Source: Acanthosepion lycidas
Taxonomy: Eukaryota; Mollusca; Cephalopoda; Sepiida; Sepiidae
Direction: 5' to 3'
Length of the DNA: 64,000 nucleotides
Assembly: GCA_963932145.1 (NCBI GenBank)
Contig: OZ010616.1
Span: forward strand, 49,152,601-49,216,600
Under the pieces are notes generated by a model, which searched no databases, had not been told where the DNA came from, and worked only from the letters and a program-made list of their open reading frames with translations. The position numbers and the translations under genes are program-made. Of this stretch, positions 44,960 to 55,389 are shown in pieces; position 1 is the stretch's first letter; each line of letters begins with the position of its first letter.

Positions 44960-45537
44960 TTGGTCGGAGTTAGTCTCAATATTATTATCATTGCAAGGAC
45001 TTGAATCCCAAAATGCTGGTTTGAGTCTGTCAATGCTAACAGTTACAGACTTCTCATTAATTTTCAGAGTGAAGTATTTGGGTGCATGGGAAATAACCCT
45101 GTAAGGACCAGTATACGGTGGCGTCAGAGCTTTATTAACAGAGTCTCAACGAACAAAAACATAATCGGAGTTTTCCAAACCTTTCGGAATAAAGACGGGC
45201 TTTTTTGAAGCGCGTGTTGGAGAATACGTAAGATTAGACATTCTGTTCTGTAAATCACGAACAAATTGTGTCGTCGCTTTAGATTGTGAACTCTGGTTAT
45301 TGACCATTTGTCCAGGTAATAAAGCAGTGCCATATACTATTTCAGATACTGCAAAATTCAAATCCGTCTTTAAGACACTATTTACATTATTCGGACTATT
45401 GTCCTCATCTTTGTTACCATATTTATTACAACTTTTCGGCCGTTGTGCGCTCCGGCCTTCTTCAGGTGGTTGGAATGTCGAACTGAACCCTTTATTTCGC
45501 TCACTGGGGTAGACTGTTTTAGTTCCACGTGCCATGT
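44960..45537 (-). pseudogene. Gag start fused to integrase C-terminus (internally deleted CsRn1-type element)
   Basis: Minus-strand ATG at 45535, about 45 bp after a primer site, begins MARGTKTVYPSERNKGF, a plausible Gag start. The same frame then reads SEIVYGTALLPGQ and LENSDYVFVR, which are integrase C-terminal motifs of this clade. A stop follows, then GPYRVISHAPKYF and a DRLKPAFW end. Most of gag-pol has been lost, leaving the two ends joined in one frame. Confidence 0.65.
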
Positions 45538-45580
45538 CTAATGGATGTCAGTTATCAGTTATCATAGGAGATAAATTTTA

Positions 45581-45597
45581 AACGTCGGGGTTACCAA
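45581..45597 (-). promoter_or_regulatory. Primer binding site, third element
   Basis: TTGGTAACCCCGACGTT on the minus strand, close to the tRNA-Trp-type site, between the right-hand LTR and the Gag start. Confidence 0.7.
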
Positions 45598-45603
45598 TAA
45601 ATT

Positions 45604-45826
45604 GATGTGGTAGATCTAGGAAGGCTGCCTGAATATTTAAGATTGTGCTGCAAATAAAATATGCAATATCCACAAACATAAATTATAAGAAATGACCAAA
45701 TAGTAACGATATTCAATCACGACAAAAAATACATGTTTGAAACAACAAATTAAATTTTATATACACAATTTATAATTTCTTTGTTTGTAATGATGTGTGT
45801 AAAAGTATATTTGAGAGGAAAAGTTT
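45604..45826 (-). repeat. 5' LTR fragment of the third element
   Basis: About 220 bp matching 43288-43505; the similarity stops at 45826 where other sequence begins. Confidence 0.7.
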
Positions 45827-45929
45827 ATAGAGCTTAACCTCCATATGCCAGTGGATCAGAACCAATTACTGAGTGCACTACATCCTCATTGGACAAGAAA
45901 TGTTAAAAACATTTCTAATTTACATTTTC

Positions 45930-46150
45930 ATGTTAGTTATAGATTTTTGTGCAAGCTAAACACAATCCAGGCTCCAGACGCAAGTTTTACAATAATTGCT
46001 TCTGATTGGCCAATATATCTCAAAGTAATAACAACGCCTACGCACACGTGTTTAAGCACAAAATACCGCCAAAAATCTTGAAATGTGTTCGCGAGCCACC
46101 CACGTGACCAGGAATGTAAATAAATACGATGCACGAACACAAGTTTACCA
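45930..46150 (+). repeat. Diverged LTR fragment related to the second element
   Basis: TTTTTGTGCAAGCTAAACAC, a CCACGTGACC box and their spacing match the LTR at 36546-37632 (about 36585-36760), with many changes and no partner LTR. It ends next to the first LINE copy. Confidence 0.5.
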
Positions 46151-46169
46151 GTGAGCTTTTCGTAGCTAT

Positions 46170-48341
46170 TTGGCTGACTTTCCTCGGCTTTCGCCGACTG
46201 AAGCGGCTAGCTGCGAGGGAGAGATCACGGAGGGCGAAGTCTACGCGGTTTTGAAGAAGGTCGGCAGAGGCAAGTCGCCCGGTTTGGATGGTTTGCCCTA
46301 TGAATTGTACTTGAGGCTGTCGCACATCTTTGTTCCGATTTTGACTGCAGTGTTCAACAACTGGTTTCGGTCGGGGTCCATCCCCGACCGGATCACCAGG
46401 GGCGTGATCACTCTGTTGAAAAAGGACAAAGGTGGTGGGGGGAAACTAGATGACTACAGGCCCATAACTCTGCTAAACACAGAGTTAAAGATTATGGCCA
46501 AGATCCTGCAGGAGCGTTTGCAGTCAGTTGCCGAGTCTCTGTTGGGACCTGAGCAGACTTGTTCTGTGAGGGGCCGAACAATTCAGAGCAACCTGCATCT
46601 GATCCGCACGATCATAGAGGGTGTAAAAGACGACGAGCAAGCCGCGCTGATCAATTTGGATCAGTCCAAGGCATTTGATAGGGTCGACCATCGCTACCTT
46701 GCTGCTGTCCTGCAGGCCGCTGGATTCGCACCCAACTTCTGCCACTGGATTAGCCTCCTGTATCGCTCCCCCAGTGCTGTGGTACAGGTGAACGGAAGGT
46801 TGTCGGACGCGTTCGTGCTGTCTAGGTCGGTTCGTCAGGGTTGTCCGCTGTCGCCTCTCCTTTATGCTTTGGCGTTGGAGCCTCTCCTTCGCCGGCTGAA
46901 GGACGAGACCGGCAGTCCGGCCCTACGCGGAATCGCCGTTCCTGGAGGGGCTCGAGCCAGGGTTTCCGCGTACGCCGATGACGTATCTGCTTTCGTGTCG
47001 TCCCGGGACGACATCGAGGCGGTACAGAAGGCGCTTGATCGGTACGAGAAGGTGACAGGGGCCAAGATAAACCGCGACAAGTCTTCCGGCTTGCGGTTAG
47101 GTGCCTGGAAGGGGGTCGCTCTTCCGGGCCGCTTCGGTTGGACGGATGGACCTGTCCGCATTCTTGGAGTGTGGTTTGGACCGGACCTCCAGCTGGAGAA
47201 GAATTGGTCTGAAGTACTTGCAAAGGTCTATTCCGCCGGCAAGACTTGGAATCGACGGCGGTTGTCCGTGAAGGGAAGGGCGGAGGTGTGTGTTACATAC
47301 ATTCTCCCCCTGATTCTTTATCGATTGTCTGTACTTCCTCTCTGTGAGACCCATCGGAAGGCGCTCGAGCGATCGCTATCCTCCATTTTATGGAGGGGAC
47401 GCGCGAACAGGGTCGACAGACGAGTCTGCACTAAACGTCCGTGTCATGGGGGGCTGGGAATGCCGCACCTCTTGAGTCACATCCGTGCCTCTAGGTTGGC
47501 TTTCCTACGCCGCGCATTGACTGGGAGAGATCCGATTCTGGAGGGGATTGTTAGGGACGCCTTCCCTAGCCTTACCATCAGTCCCCCCATCTCGAGGGTT
47601 GAGCGCCGTTGTAGACCCCGGGACGAGTCGGATTTCATCCGCGAGTGTCGGTCGGCCTTGAAGGCCATTCCCCGGTCCAGTGACCTTTCACGGCCTAGGA
47701 AGGTCTTCTATCGTGGATTAGTGGAGGGGCCCGCGAAGGATTCCCTACGTGATACGCTCGGCTTGTCGGAGGAGGAGTATCGCTCCTACTGGTCTTGGGC
47801 GCCAGCGGCGGATTACCTCAGTAACCCTGAGTTTTCGCTTACCTGGCGATTGGCTCGGAATCGGCTGCCTCTCAACGACAAGGCTTTCATATGGGGTTTG
47901 GCGGATTTGCCAGACTGTGAACGGTGTGGTCTTGGCTTAGAGGAAACGGCTTCGCACGCCTTCTACCATTGCCCCCGGGTCCGCCCCTTATGGGACCATG
48001 TCGGCGAGCTGACGGCTCGTCTCGCTCCCGAACAGCTTGTGTCCATTGATCGCGCATACGCGTGTGACAATGTGTCGCCCCCGTATTCCGGGGTGAAACG
48101 AATGGTGTTTCTGACGCTGCTGGCCACGGCTCGAATGGTGATTTGGACGACGCGAAAGGAGGAAGTCTTGCGGGGCAACCATCTTTCTCATCAGCATCTG
48201 ATCCTATTCTTTGAGCATCAGCTCAAGATGAAGATTAGATCTGATAGAAAACGATTGCATTCGACAGTCTTTAGCGAAAGGTGGGTAAAAGAGGCGAGCT
48301 TGGTTCGTGTGACCGGGGCTAGCCTTGATTTTCTCTTCTAG
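46170..48341 (+). CDS. LINE ORF2: reverse transcriptase with C-terminal zinc motif (truncated)
   Basis: A 723-residue open frame lacking the endonuclease. RT blocks in order: KSPGLDGLPYELYLRL, DDYRPITLLNTELKIMAKIL, EQTCSVRGRTIQSN, ALINLDQSKAFDRVDHR, SVRQGCPLSPLLYALAL and the active site YADD at about residue 268, then NRDKSSGLRLG and the thumb. The C-terminus has a zinc-ribbon motif CERCGLGLEETASHAFYHC at about 583-601. This layout fits the L1/Tx1-type LINEs. The first Met is within the truncated frame, so it is not a natural start. No stops over 2.1 kb suggests a young copy, but with no endonuclease it cannot move alone. Confidence 0.85.
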   Translation: MADFPRLSPTEAASCEGEITEGEVYAVLKKVGRGKSPGLDGLPYELYLRLSHIFVPILTAVFNNWFRSGSIPDRITRGVITLLKKDKGGGGKLDDYRPITLLNTELKIMAKILQERLQSVAESLLGPEQTCSVRGRTIQSNLHLIRTIIEGVKDDEQAALINLDQSKAFDRVDHRYLAAVLQAAGFAPNFCHWISLLYRSPSAVVQVNGRLSDAFVLSRSVRQGCPLSPLLYALALEPLLRRLKDETGSPALRGIAVPGGARARVSAYADDVSAFVSSRDDIEAVQKALDRYEKVTGAKINRDKSSGLRLGAWKGVALPGRFGWTDGPVRILGVWFGPDLQLEKNWSEVLAKVYSAGKTWNRRRLSVKGRAEVCVTYILPLILYRLSVLPLCETHRKALERSLSSILWRGRANRVDRRVCTKRPCHGGLGMPHLLSHIRASRLAFLRRALTGRDPILEGIVRDAFPSLTISPPISRVERRCRPRDESDFIRECRSALKAIPRSSDLSRPRKVFYRGLVEGPAKDSLRDTLGLSEEEYRSYWSWAPAADYLSNPEFSLTWRLARNRLPLNDKAFIWGLADLPDCERCGLGLEETASHAFYHCPRVRPLWDHVGELTARLAPEQLVSIDRAYACDNVSPPYSGVKRMVFLTLLATARMVIWTTRKEEVLRGNHLSHQHLILFFEHQLKMKIRSDRKRLHSTVFSERWVKEASLVRVTGASLDFLF

Positions 48342-49030
48342 GTCAACCTATTGCACATCGGGGTGGCTTCCTGTGGAACCCTCCCCTTGGTTAGGATTAA
48401 ACAAGCTTCAGTGTACCTAGTTAATGTGAGTAAGTGTTGTTCCTGGCCTGCTACCCGGCTACTCTTTGGTTATGATCCAAGTCGAGATTCCCAACCTCCC
48501 CAGTTTGTTTTTAACCCTCCTTTTCATCTCGACTGGGTCAGCTGTATATTTCCCCATTCCCGCATAATATTTTATCCTTTTTCCCCACTCCCTTAGCGAG
48601 AGAGCTTCTTGATTCTGTCCCCTGGGCAGAATACAGCGGCCTCTCTATTTTGAGGGTTGGACAGTCCCCTACTAACATCTGTTATGTTTAGTTTAATTTT
48701 TGTGTTTATATTTATTTGATTATTGGGTTCATCTCCCCTCCCCTCTCATTCTATCATTATTAGAATTTTAATGTATAGCATGTATTTCATCATCAAATTT
48801 TTATGGTGTGGGGCGCGTTTTTTGTAGGACCCCCTGGTAAGAATGTGGTATTATGGTGCATGAGAGAACGATTGGTGATGGATGAGTTCTTGTGGTGAAT
48901 GGGTAAATTGTATTGTATGAATGGGTCGTGAGTCTGATTAGCTAGGTATAGGATAGTTAGTTTGGACCAGCCTTTACCCCTCCCCTTCTTCGGCCATGTG
49001 CCACAATTGTAAATTTTTACAATAAATATC
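48342..49030 (+). other. LINE copy 1 3' UTR with terminal hairpin
   Basis: Non-coding, ending in an 8-bp stem (49006-49013 with 49016-49023) followed by AATAAATATC-type sequence and no long poly-A. The corresponding end of copy 2 has the same layout with a different stem. Confidence 0.7.
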
Positions 49031-49046
49031 GTGAGCTTCCAGTAAG

Positions 49047-51215
49047 TTGGCTGGTTACTGGAAATTGAACTGTTCACTTTTTGGTGATCAGGGTTTCCGG
49101 GACCAGCTGTTACTAACCATCCAAAGGGAATTGACGGGAGCGGTTGTGGGAAATGCCTGGTGGGGAAATCTTAAATCTAAAATTCAAAAGTTTGCTGCCG
49201 ATTTTAGTCGTCGACTCAATCTAGATATATTAGCGGCGCAAACTGTTCTAGAAGATAAAGTCGATCGGCCTGTGAAATCCCGTGTTAGTGGGGACATAGC
49301 TTTAGCTAAGGCAGAGTTGTCCTCCCTGCTTATCAAGAAGGATCAAGCTCTGGTAGTTAGGGCTAGGTTAAAAAGAATGTCTTCTGAGGCAACGAATATG
49401 GCCGCTGAACTGCGTGCAGAGGAGAATCGAAGCGCGTCTAGGCGACATATTGCATACGTCACGTTGCCGGATAAGCGGACTGTGACTAAAAACGCGGGCA
49501 TATGTGAGGTCTTTCGGGATTACTTTCAGGATCTTTTCACCAGGGAGCCCGGTCTGAGCTCTGCTCAGTTCGACGCCTATTTAGCTGACTTTCCCTGGGC
49601 AGCTGAAGCGGCTAGGTGCGAGGGTCCCATTACAGAGTCGGAGATCTGGGAAGCGCTGAAGCAGGTTGGCCTGGATAAGTCTCCGGGATTAGATGGTCTT
49701 CCCTACGAAGTTTACTTGAGGTTGTCGTACGTTATTGTTCCTTTGCTGGAACTGATTTACAACCACTGGATGAGGCAGGGGTCTTTACCCCAACGCTTCA
49801 CCAGGGGTGTGATCAAGTTGCTGCGTAAGGACAAGGACGGTGGGGATGGGTTAGGGAACTTTCGCCCTTTAACGATGTTAAATACGGACTTAGCCAACCG
49901 TTTGCAGCTTGTCCTGTCTAGACTGATTGGCCCTGAACAGACTTGTGCTGTGAAGGGTAGGACTATTCAGGATAACCTTCACATGGTACGCTTGATCTTA
50001 GAACAAGTCGACAGTGAAGCCGCGCTGATCAATTTAGATCAGTCGAAGGCCTTCGATAGGGTTGACCATCGATTTCTGGAGGCTGTCCTTTCGGCGGCCG
50101 GTTTCGGAGCCGACTTTCGCTCCTGGATCCGTCTTTTGTATGCGACCCCCGGTGCGCTGGTGGAAGTGAATGGGGTAAGATCGAAGCCTTTCGTATTGTC
50201 TCGCTCCATTCGTCAAGTTTGTCCGCTCTCGCCTCTGCTTTACGTTCTTGCTCTGGAGCCTTTCCTTCGCAAGTTAAAGGCGAATCCGGTCCTGCGCGGA
50301 ATTTCCCTGCCTGGGGCTTCCACCTCAGCCAGGTATTCTGCCTATGCTGACGACGTTTCGGTTCTTGTGTCGAGCAGAGCCGAGATTGACGTAGTCAGCA
50401 AAGAGATCAGTGGGTATGAGATGGTGACAGGGGCCAAGATCAACCGCGATAAGTCTGTGGGCTTGCGGTTGGGTGCGTGGAAGGGAGTTTCTCTTCCCGG
50501 ACCTTTCCTCTGGACGGATGGGCCGATCAAAATACTCGGCGTCTGGTTCGGTCCTGATCTCCAGTTGGAAATGAATTGGTCGGAGGTGCAAAGGAAGGCC
50601 GAGATCGCGGTTAATCTGTGGTCTCGGAGGAGACTTTCCCTGAAGGGAAGGGCGGAGGTATGTGTTTCACACATATATCCGATCCTCCTTTACCGACTTT
50701 CTGTTTTTCCACTCCCGTATGCCAGACTAATGTCATTAGTCCGGACCTTGTTCTCTTTCTTGTGGAGAGACAAGGCCCCTATGGTATATCGCGAGATCTG
50801 TTGCCTTCATCGCTCTGAGGGCGGTCTGGGTATGCCTAGCATTGAGATTCGTCAATATATGCTTCGCATTACCTTTCTAGACCGAATGTGTCGCGGATTG
50901 GATGAGGTGGGAACCTTTTGGAAAGAAGATGTCCGAAAACATTTCCCATCCCTGAGAAGTGTGCACTCGTGCGAGGAGGAGGCCGGCCGTAGACCTCGTG
51001 CCGAGTGCTCCTTCTACCGCGAATGTCGTAGTGCTTTGAAGCTCCTCTTACGGACGACGGATGGCCTGTCCGACGCCCAGGCGTTGTCTCGTAAGGCATT
51101 GTATCAATTGTTAGTTAGGGGGTCCGTTCAAGATGATCTGATCGACGAGCTCGGTCTTACGAAGCAGGAGGCTCGCTCGATATGGCCTTGGGCGCCTGGG
51201 TTGAAGTCTCAATAA
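49047..51215 (+). pseudogene. LINE copy 2 ORF2: end of endonuclease and RT
   Basis: 722 open residues from AGYWKLNCSLFGDQGFRDQ through RT. It keeps KSPGLDGLPYEVYLRL, ALINLDQSKAFDRVDHR and SAYADDVSVL (YADD at about residue 433). Two defects lie in the RT: seven residues present in copy 3 (around KILSKIL) are missing in frame near 49892, and the conserved RQGCPLSP is RQVCPLSP. The frame ends at a stop after WPWAPGLKSQ where copy 1 continues. Confidence 0.85.
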
Positions 51216-51218
51216 TGA

Positions 51219-51669
51219 TGAGGCATCACTCACCTGGCTGATGATTCGTGGGGCCCTCTGGGTCGTCAAAAGACTTTGTTCAGCAGGCTTGGAGAAATAT
51301 CCAAACTGTCGTCGCTGTACTGGGGAAGTCGAGACCATTGGTCACGCCTTTTTTCAGTGCAAGACGGTAGTGCCGTTGTGCAGGTTTGTTGAAGGCCTCA
51401 TGGTTCGCATGTTGCAGGGAAAGTTCTTTGTCCTGGAAGCCAGTTCTGTTTGTAGCAATGTGGTGCCGCAATTGACGAAGGCTGAACACTATGTGTTCAG
51501 TTGCTTACTAGGGATTATGAGAGTCGTGATTTGGACGACGCGTCAGAAGGGATTCCATGAGGGCGAGAAGTTCACCTCTTCCCAACTGATCTTGTTCTTT
51601 AAGCATCAGCTTAAAGTCAAGATTAGGACGGAAAGGCGGCGGCTCACCCCATCGGAATTTGTCGGTTAG
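51219..51669 (+). pseudogene. LINE copy 2 ORF2 C-terminus after a frameshift
   Basis: In another frame the protein resumes with NDEASLTWLMIRGALW, the zinc motif CRRCTGEVETIGHAFFQC and the conserved end VVIWTTRQKG...LILFFKHQLKVKIRTERRRL, matching the end of copy 1. Confidence 0.8.
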
Positions 51670-52425
51670 GTACAGAATTTTGTCCTAACAGGGTTGAACA
51701 TAGGCAACCCACCCAGATTTTACGTTAGACTAGGTTTTGTATTTTGAAGCTTTAGTTTTCCCTTTTTTCTAGTAAACTTAGCTAGGGTATGCATGCGCAT
51801 TGGTCCCTTTTATTTCTGTCCCTATTTTTTTCTTTTGTTTAATTCCCCATCCCCTCCCTCGTTAGGTGGTCAGTGATATCAGTTCTCTGGTGGATGCGGG
51901 GCGCCTTTCGTTTTGTGTGTGTGGTTTTTCGTATTTGTTGTTGTGTATGAATGTGTGTGTGTCTGTGTGAATGCTTGGAGAAATGAATGTTTTTACTTAT
52001 TTTCTTAGTCACGCATTGATTTCGTCTAGTTAACTGATGTTTCTGCCACATTTATGGTTTGTGGTTTTTTTTATTACTAACACAGTTTTGTTTAGTTTTA
52101 TTGTAAATATTTCAGTCATATTGTAAATAATCATTTGGGGATCATTTTAAAAGTTGTTAATTTTTTTACCCTCCCCCCACGAACAATAATTGTACATAAG
52201 GGGTCTAGTTAGGACATCATAGAGAATTTGAGGTATTATGGTGGACGTAGTAAGAAAGGTAGGAGTGAATGTGTTGTTTTGGTGATTGGAATATTGTTGG
52301 CGTGTTTGGGTCAGTGTCTGCGACTAGCTAAGTTTAGAATTAAGACAGATGAAGACCGCCCTCCCCCATCCCCCTTTTTGGCCTTGTGCCGCATTTTGTA
52401 TTTATTTATCATACAAATAAATATT
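51670..52425 (+). other. LINE copy 2 3' UTR with terminal hairpin
   Basis: Non-coding; the stem 52396-52401 with 52411-52416 lies just before AATAAATATTGTGAGCTTC. A CCTCCCCCCA-type run and GT-rich words occur upstream. Confidence 0.7.
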
Positions 52426-52441
52426 GTGAGCTTCGCGACGG

Positions 52442-53335
52442 AGTGGTGTCCGATTTATGGTGTTGTGCTAGTCAGATTTTTCAGTCCTACCACTACGACT
52501 TCTAATTGTTTTGCTTTGTTTTGCAGTGCGACGAACCTGTTTTTTTTTTGTGACCCACGAGGTTTTGCTTGACGAACTTTATTGATCGACAACTTCATAC
52601 GACACACCAAGTCTTTTTCTGTTAAGTCATTTTTTAAGTTTTATTTTTTTATTCTTCTATTTCTTTTGTTTGTTTTATTTTTTGGACTTCGGCCGTCATA
52701 TTTTTTTATTTTAGTCCGGTTTGACACAGTCTTACCGGACGACTGCTTTTTTATTTTTTCTGTTTATTTCTTTCTAATTGTTTTAAAAAATTAGTACAGT
52801 TTAAGAAAAAAAAAAAAAAGAATAAAGAAAGCTTTTTTTATTTCGTTTTTATTTTATACCCACCTTCTTTCATTAGCGACTTCGGTCGCATTCTTTCTTT
52901 TTGGTTTGACTAGTTTGTTTTTCTTTTGCTTTTAATTTATTTTCTTTAGCGGCTTCGGCCGCAAACCTTTTTTTTTCCTGGTTTTAAACCAGACTTTTTC
53001 TTTTCTTTTTCTTTTTTGTGTAATTGTTTTTGAATTTTTGGGAAAAAAATAAAGGAGTTTCTGTTTTTGTTTTTTATTTTCGGCTGCCTTTGGGCGCCAT
53101 TCTTTAAATTTTTTTTTCCTGTCTAATTTTTGTTAATATAGTTTGTCTTTTATTTTAGTTTTCCCATTGCATTTATTTTTAAAAAGTTTATTGTCCTTGT
53201 TTCTTTTTAATTTACTGGTACATCCTGGTTTCCCTTATTTGTTTAATTTCTTTTTTACCTTCCCCATACTCCTTTCCCTAAATCTGAGGATAAATTCAAA
53301 GACCCGCAGGTGGTAGTCTCCACTTTCATTTCAAC
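52442..53335 (+). other. LINE copy 3 5' UTR: U-rich with C(UUCG)G hairpins
   Basis: Non-coding. Hairpins with a TTCG loop lie at 52876-52889 (GCGACTTCGGTCGC) and 52949-52962 (GCGGCTTCGGCCGC), with a weaker one at 52684-52697. Further stems are GTCCGGT/ACCGGAC (52714-52720 with 52734-52740) and CTGGTTTTAAACCAG (52978-52992). They are separated by T-runs. Confidence 0.75.
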
Positions 53336-53860
53336 ATGGCCGACGGTGCCAGCCGGTCAGATGTCAAAAAGGACCTTTTCGGGTCGGCTGCTAAAGCTGA
53401 CCCGCCTGATAAATCAGCGAAAAAGCGGGCTGATGATAGTCCAAATGTAGAACGGCCTAGTAGCTCCAAGAAAGGAGAAACTAGAAAGAATGACGAGGTG
53501 CCAAAGGAGGCACAAAAGAAGACGGCCGAGGAATTGCCCTCATGCTGGAAGTCCCCACCAAGTTGTATTCTGAACATGGCGGATTTCTTGGATAAGGCGA
53601 AGGGGTACACCCATCTTGTTAATAAGGATGGGTTCGTCGATATTGTCCAGGAACTCGATGTGTTCGCAAAAAGAATGGTGACCGTTTTTGTGGTCGATAA
53701 GAAAACCAAAAAGATTTGTCGCTCCACAAAAGACACAGTGATTAAATCACTTTTGTCCCTGGGGATAAAACCCCAAAGAGTACTTAAGGGTACAGGGTTC
53801 TTCATGTGGGACATTCTGCTACCCACCCCAGAAGATTGCCTAGCCATGGCAAAAAAATAA
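53336..53860 (+). pseudogene. LINE ORF1, N-terminal part
   Basis: ATG at 53336 in an AACATGG context begins MADGASRSDVKKDLFGSAAK, a Lys-rich N-terminus followed by a globular part (SCILNMADFLDKAKGYTHLV). An A-run near 53850 leads to a stop at 53858-53860 with the rest of ORF1 in another frame. ORF1 proteins of this type bind the LINE RNA. Confidence 0.75.
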
Positions 53861-53974
53861 TTAATTACAAAAGACTTCATTTTAAGAACAGAGTATGAAG
53901 GCCGAAGGCGGACCAGGGTGGCCGTTTTCTAGGTTCCTCCTCAAATTTCGGGAGAGCTCCTGGCTGCATTTTTT

Positions 53975-54727
53975 ATGCAGTTCGGCCAAATTTTAGGGGC
54001 TCTCTCCGACAATTTGAATGGGGGATGGACTTTTGATATTATGCTCGACCAGAAGGCCTTCAAGTCCGTCCCCAACTGTTTGGAGTATGGCGACCGGAAA
54101 ATGCCGGTCATAGTGACCGGTAGAAGACCAACTTGCTGGAGGTGTGGAGAGACTGGTCACCTTTCCTCCTCCTGCCCAGGAAAGAAGGCCCCTGGAGTTC
54201 CGGTCGCTGGCGACCAAAATCCCCCCTTGGCCGAGAATTTAAAATCCGCGGCGCCTGTAATGGGCCTAGCTGCGAGGCGGACCGATGAGGAAAATCCCCC
54301 GGTTGGGCCCAGACCCACATTACCCCCGAAACCAACGCCTGCCACAAGTGTGGTTAAGGAGAAGGAGGAGGGGGAATGGCGCCTCGTAGTTAGGGGCAAG
54401 GGGAAGACCCAAACAGCGGTTCCTCAGTCCCAACATGACCCTGGGGATAATGTCACCTACAGCCCCATTCCCTCAACCAGCTCTGAGGGCGACGCCTCGG
54501 CGTCTTATGCAAAGACAGCTACTGCTGCCCAAAAATTAAATGAACCCGGTTGGCAAAAGATACTAGACATCAAGATACTTAAAGAGAAGCTGGAGAGTAA
54601 GCGGGGTAAAAGTCGAAAATCGCTGGGGGCACCGGGCTCCCTATCCTCTGCCCCGTCTTCCCCTTCATCAAAAAAAGACATTTTTACAAAACCACCTCCT
54701 CCAAAATCGCTGTCAAATTCTCCGTGA
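53975..54727 (+). pseudogene. LINE ORF1, middle part with CCHC zinc knuckle
   Basis: Reads QFGQILGALSDNLNGGWTFD, then RPTCWRCGETGHLSSSCPGK, a CX2CX4HX4C knuckle at about residue 54-67 of this fragment, then a Pro/Ser-rich tail. It ends at TGA 54725-54727; 54755 onward continues in another frame. Confidence 0.8.
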
Positions 54728-54754
54728 AAAACTCTTTCTTCAAAACCTTCTCCT

Positions 54755-55378
54755 GTGAGGACGCCTTCTGGCATGACACCCTCCTCTACACCCATTACAA
54801 CTCCCATTTCAACACCCATTCAGTCTCCTCTTAAGAAAAGGGTTAGAAGCCCGGATTCACAAGCTGCAACTGAAAAAAAGAAAAAGAAAATCAAACCACC
54901 ATACCTCCCAGGGGAAGACGTCTGCCGCGTATCCCGGGAACAGGCAGAAAGGGTCTTCGGGCAAACGAAAAACCCGAAGCCCTTAAAAGTTCTATGGAAT
55001 TTCCGGCACATCAATGGCGTTGATGTGGAAGTGCCGGAAAATTTCACGAAGGCCCGATCTCTGCTGACTGTAGTCAGAACTGGCCCGGGTACGCGGGAGA
55101 TTTGGGGCATGATAGAGGAGGCAAAGGCCTCCTTGAAAGTGGTGCCCCCAGCTGCAGTCCTTCTTGAAGAAAATCTAGATGAATCCAAGCAGTGTAAAGG
55201 GAGGGTCCCTCTTTTTGTTCAGCCATCCCTTTATAGAGCCCTTAAACTAACATATCCTGCGGACATCGGTGGCTTGTCTCAGGATGATACGCTTGATAAT
55301 GAGATGATATCTGGTTCGATGGGACAAGCTGTCGGTGTCCTCACCCCAGCCATGTTCTATCCTGAGGGACAACCCTAA
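54755..55378 (+). pseudogene. LINE ORF1, C-terminal part
   Basis: 207 residues starting with a Thr/Pro-rich stretch and a Lys-rich KKKKKKIKPPYLPG-like block, then a globular end (LKVLWNFRHINGVDVEVP to TPAMFYPEGQP). No recognised domain in this part. It stops 11 nt before the ORF2 ATG. Confidence 0.65.
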
Positions 55379-55389
55379 TCGGCTTCACA

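Larger units (their letters stand above)
46167..49030 (+). mobile_element. LINE copy 1, 5'-truncated, RT frame open
   Basis: Begins inside ORF2 upstream of the RT and runs to a 3' UTR ending in an ATTGTAAA/TTTACAAT hairpin and AATAAATATC. Flanked by GTGAGCTTTTCGTAGC (46151-46166) and GTGAGCTTCCAGTAAG (49031-49046), which agree at 12 of 16 positions. It is a different subfamily from copies 2 and 3. Confidence 0.85.
49047..52425 (+). mobile_element. LINE copy 2, 5'-truncated
   Basis: Starts at TTGGCTGGTTACTGG, matching copy 3 at about 56129, 16 bp after the end of copy 1. Ends in a TTGTAT/ATACAA hairpin and AATAAATATT, followed by GTGAGCTTCGCGACGG (52426-52441). Closely related to copy 3. Confidence 0.85.

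Noticed and set aside
46170-48341. Open RT frame as a domesticated host gene
   Set aside because: It begins at a 5' truncation point, ends in a LINE 3' UTR, and similar copies lie next to it; a young truncated LINE is simpler.
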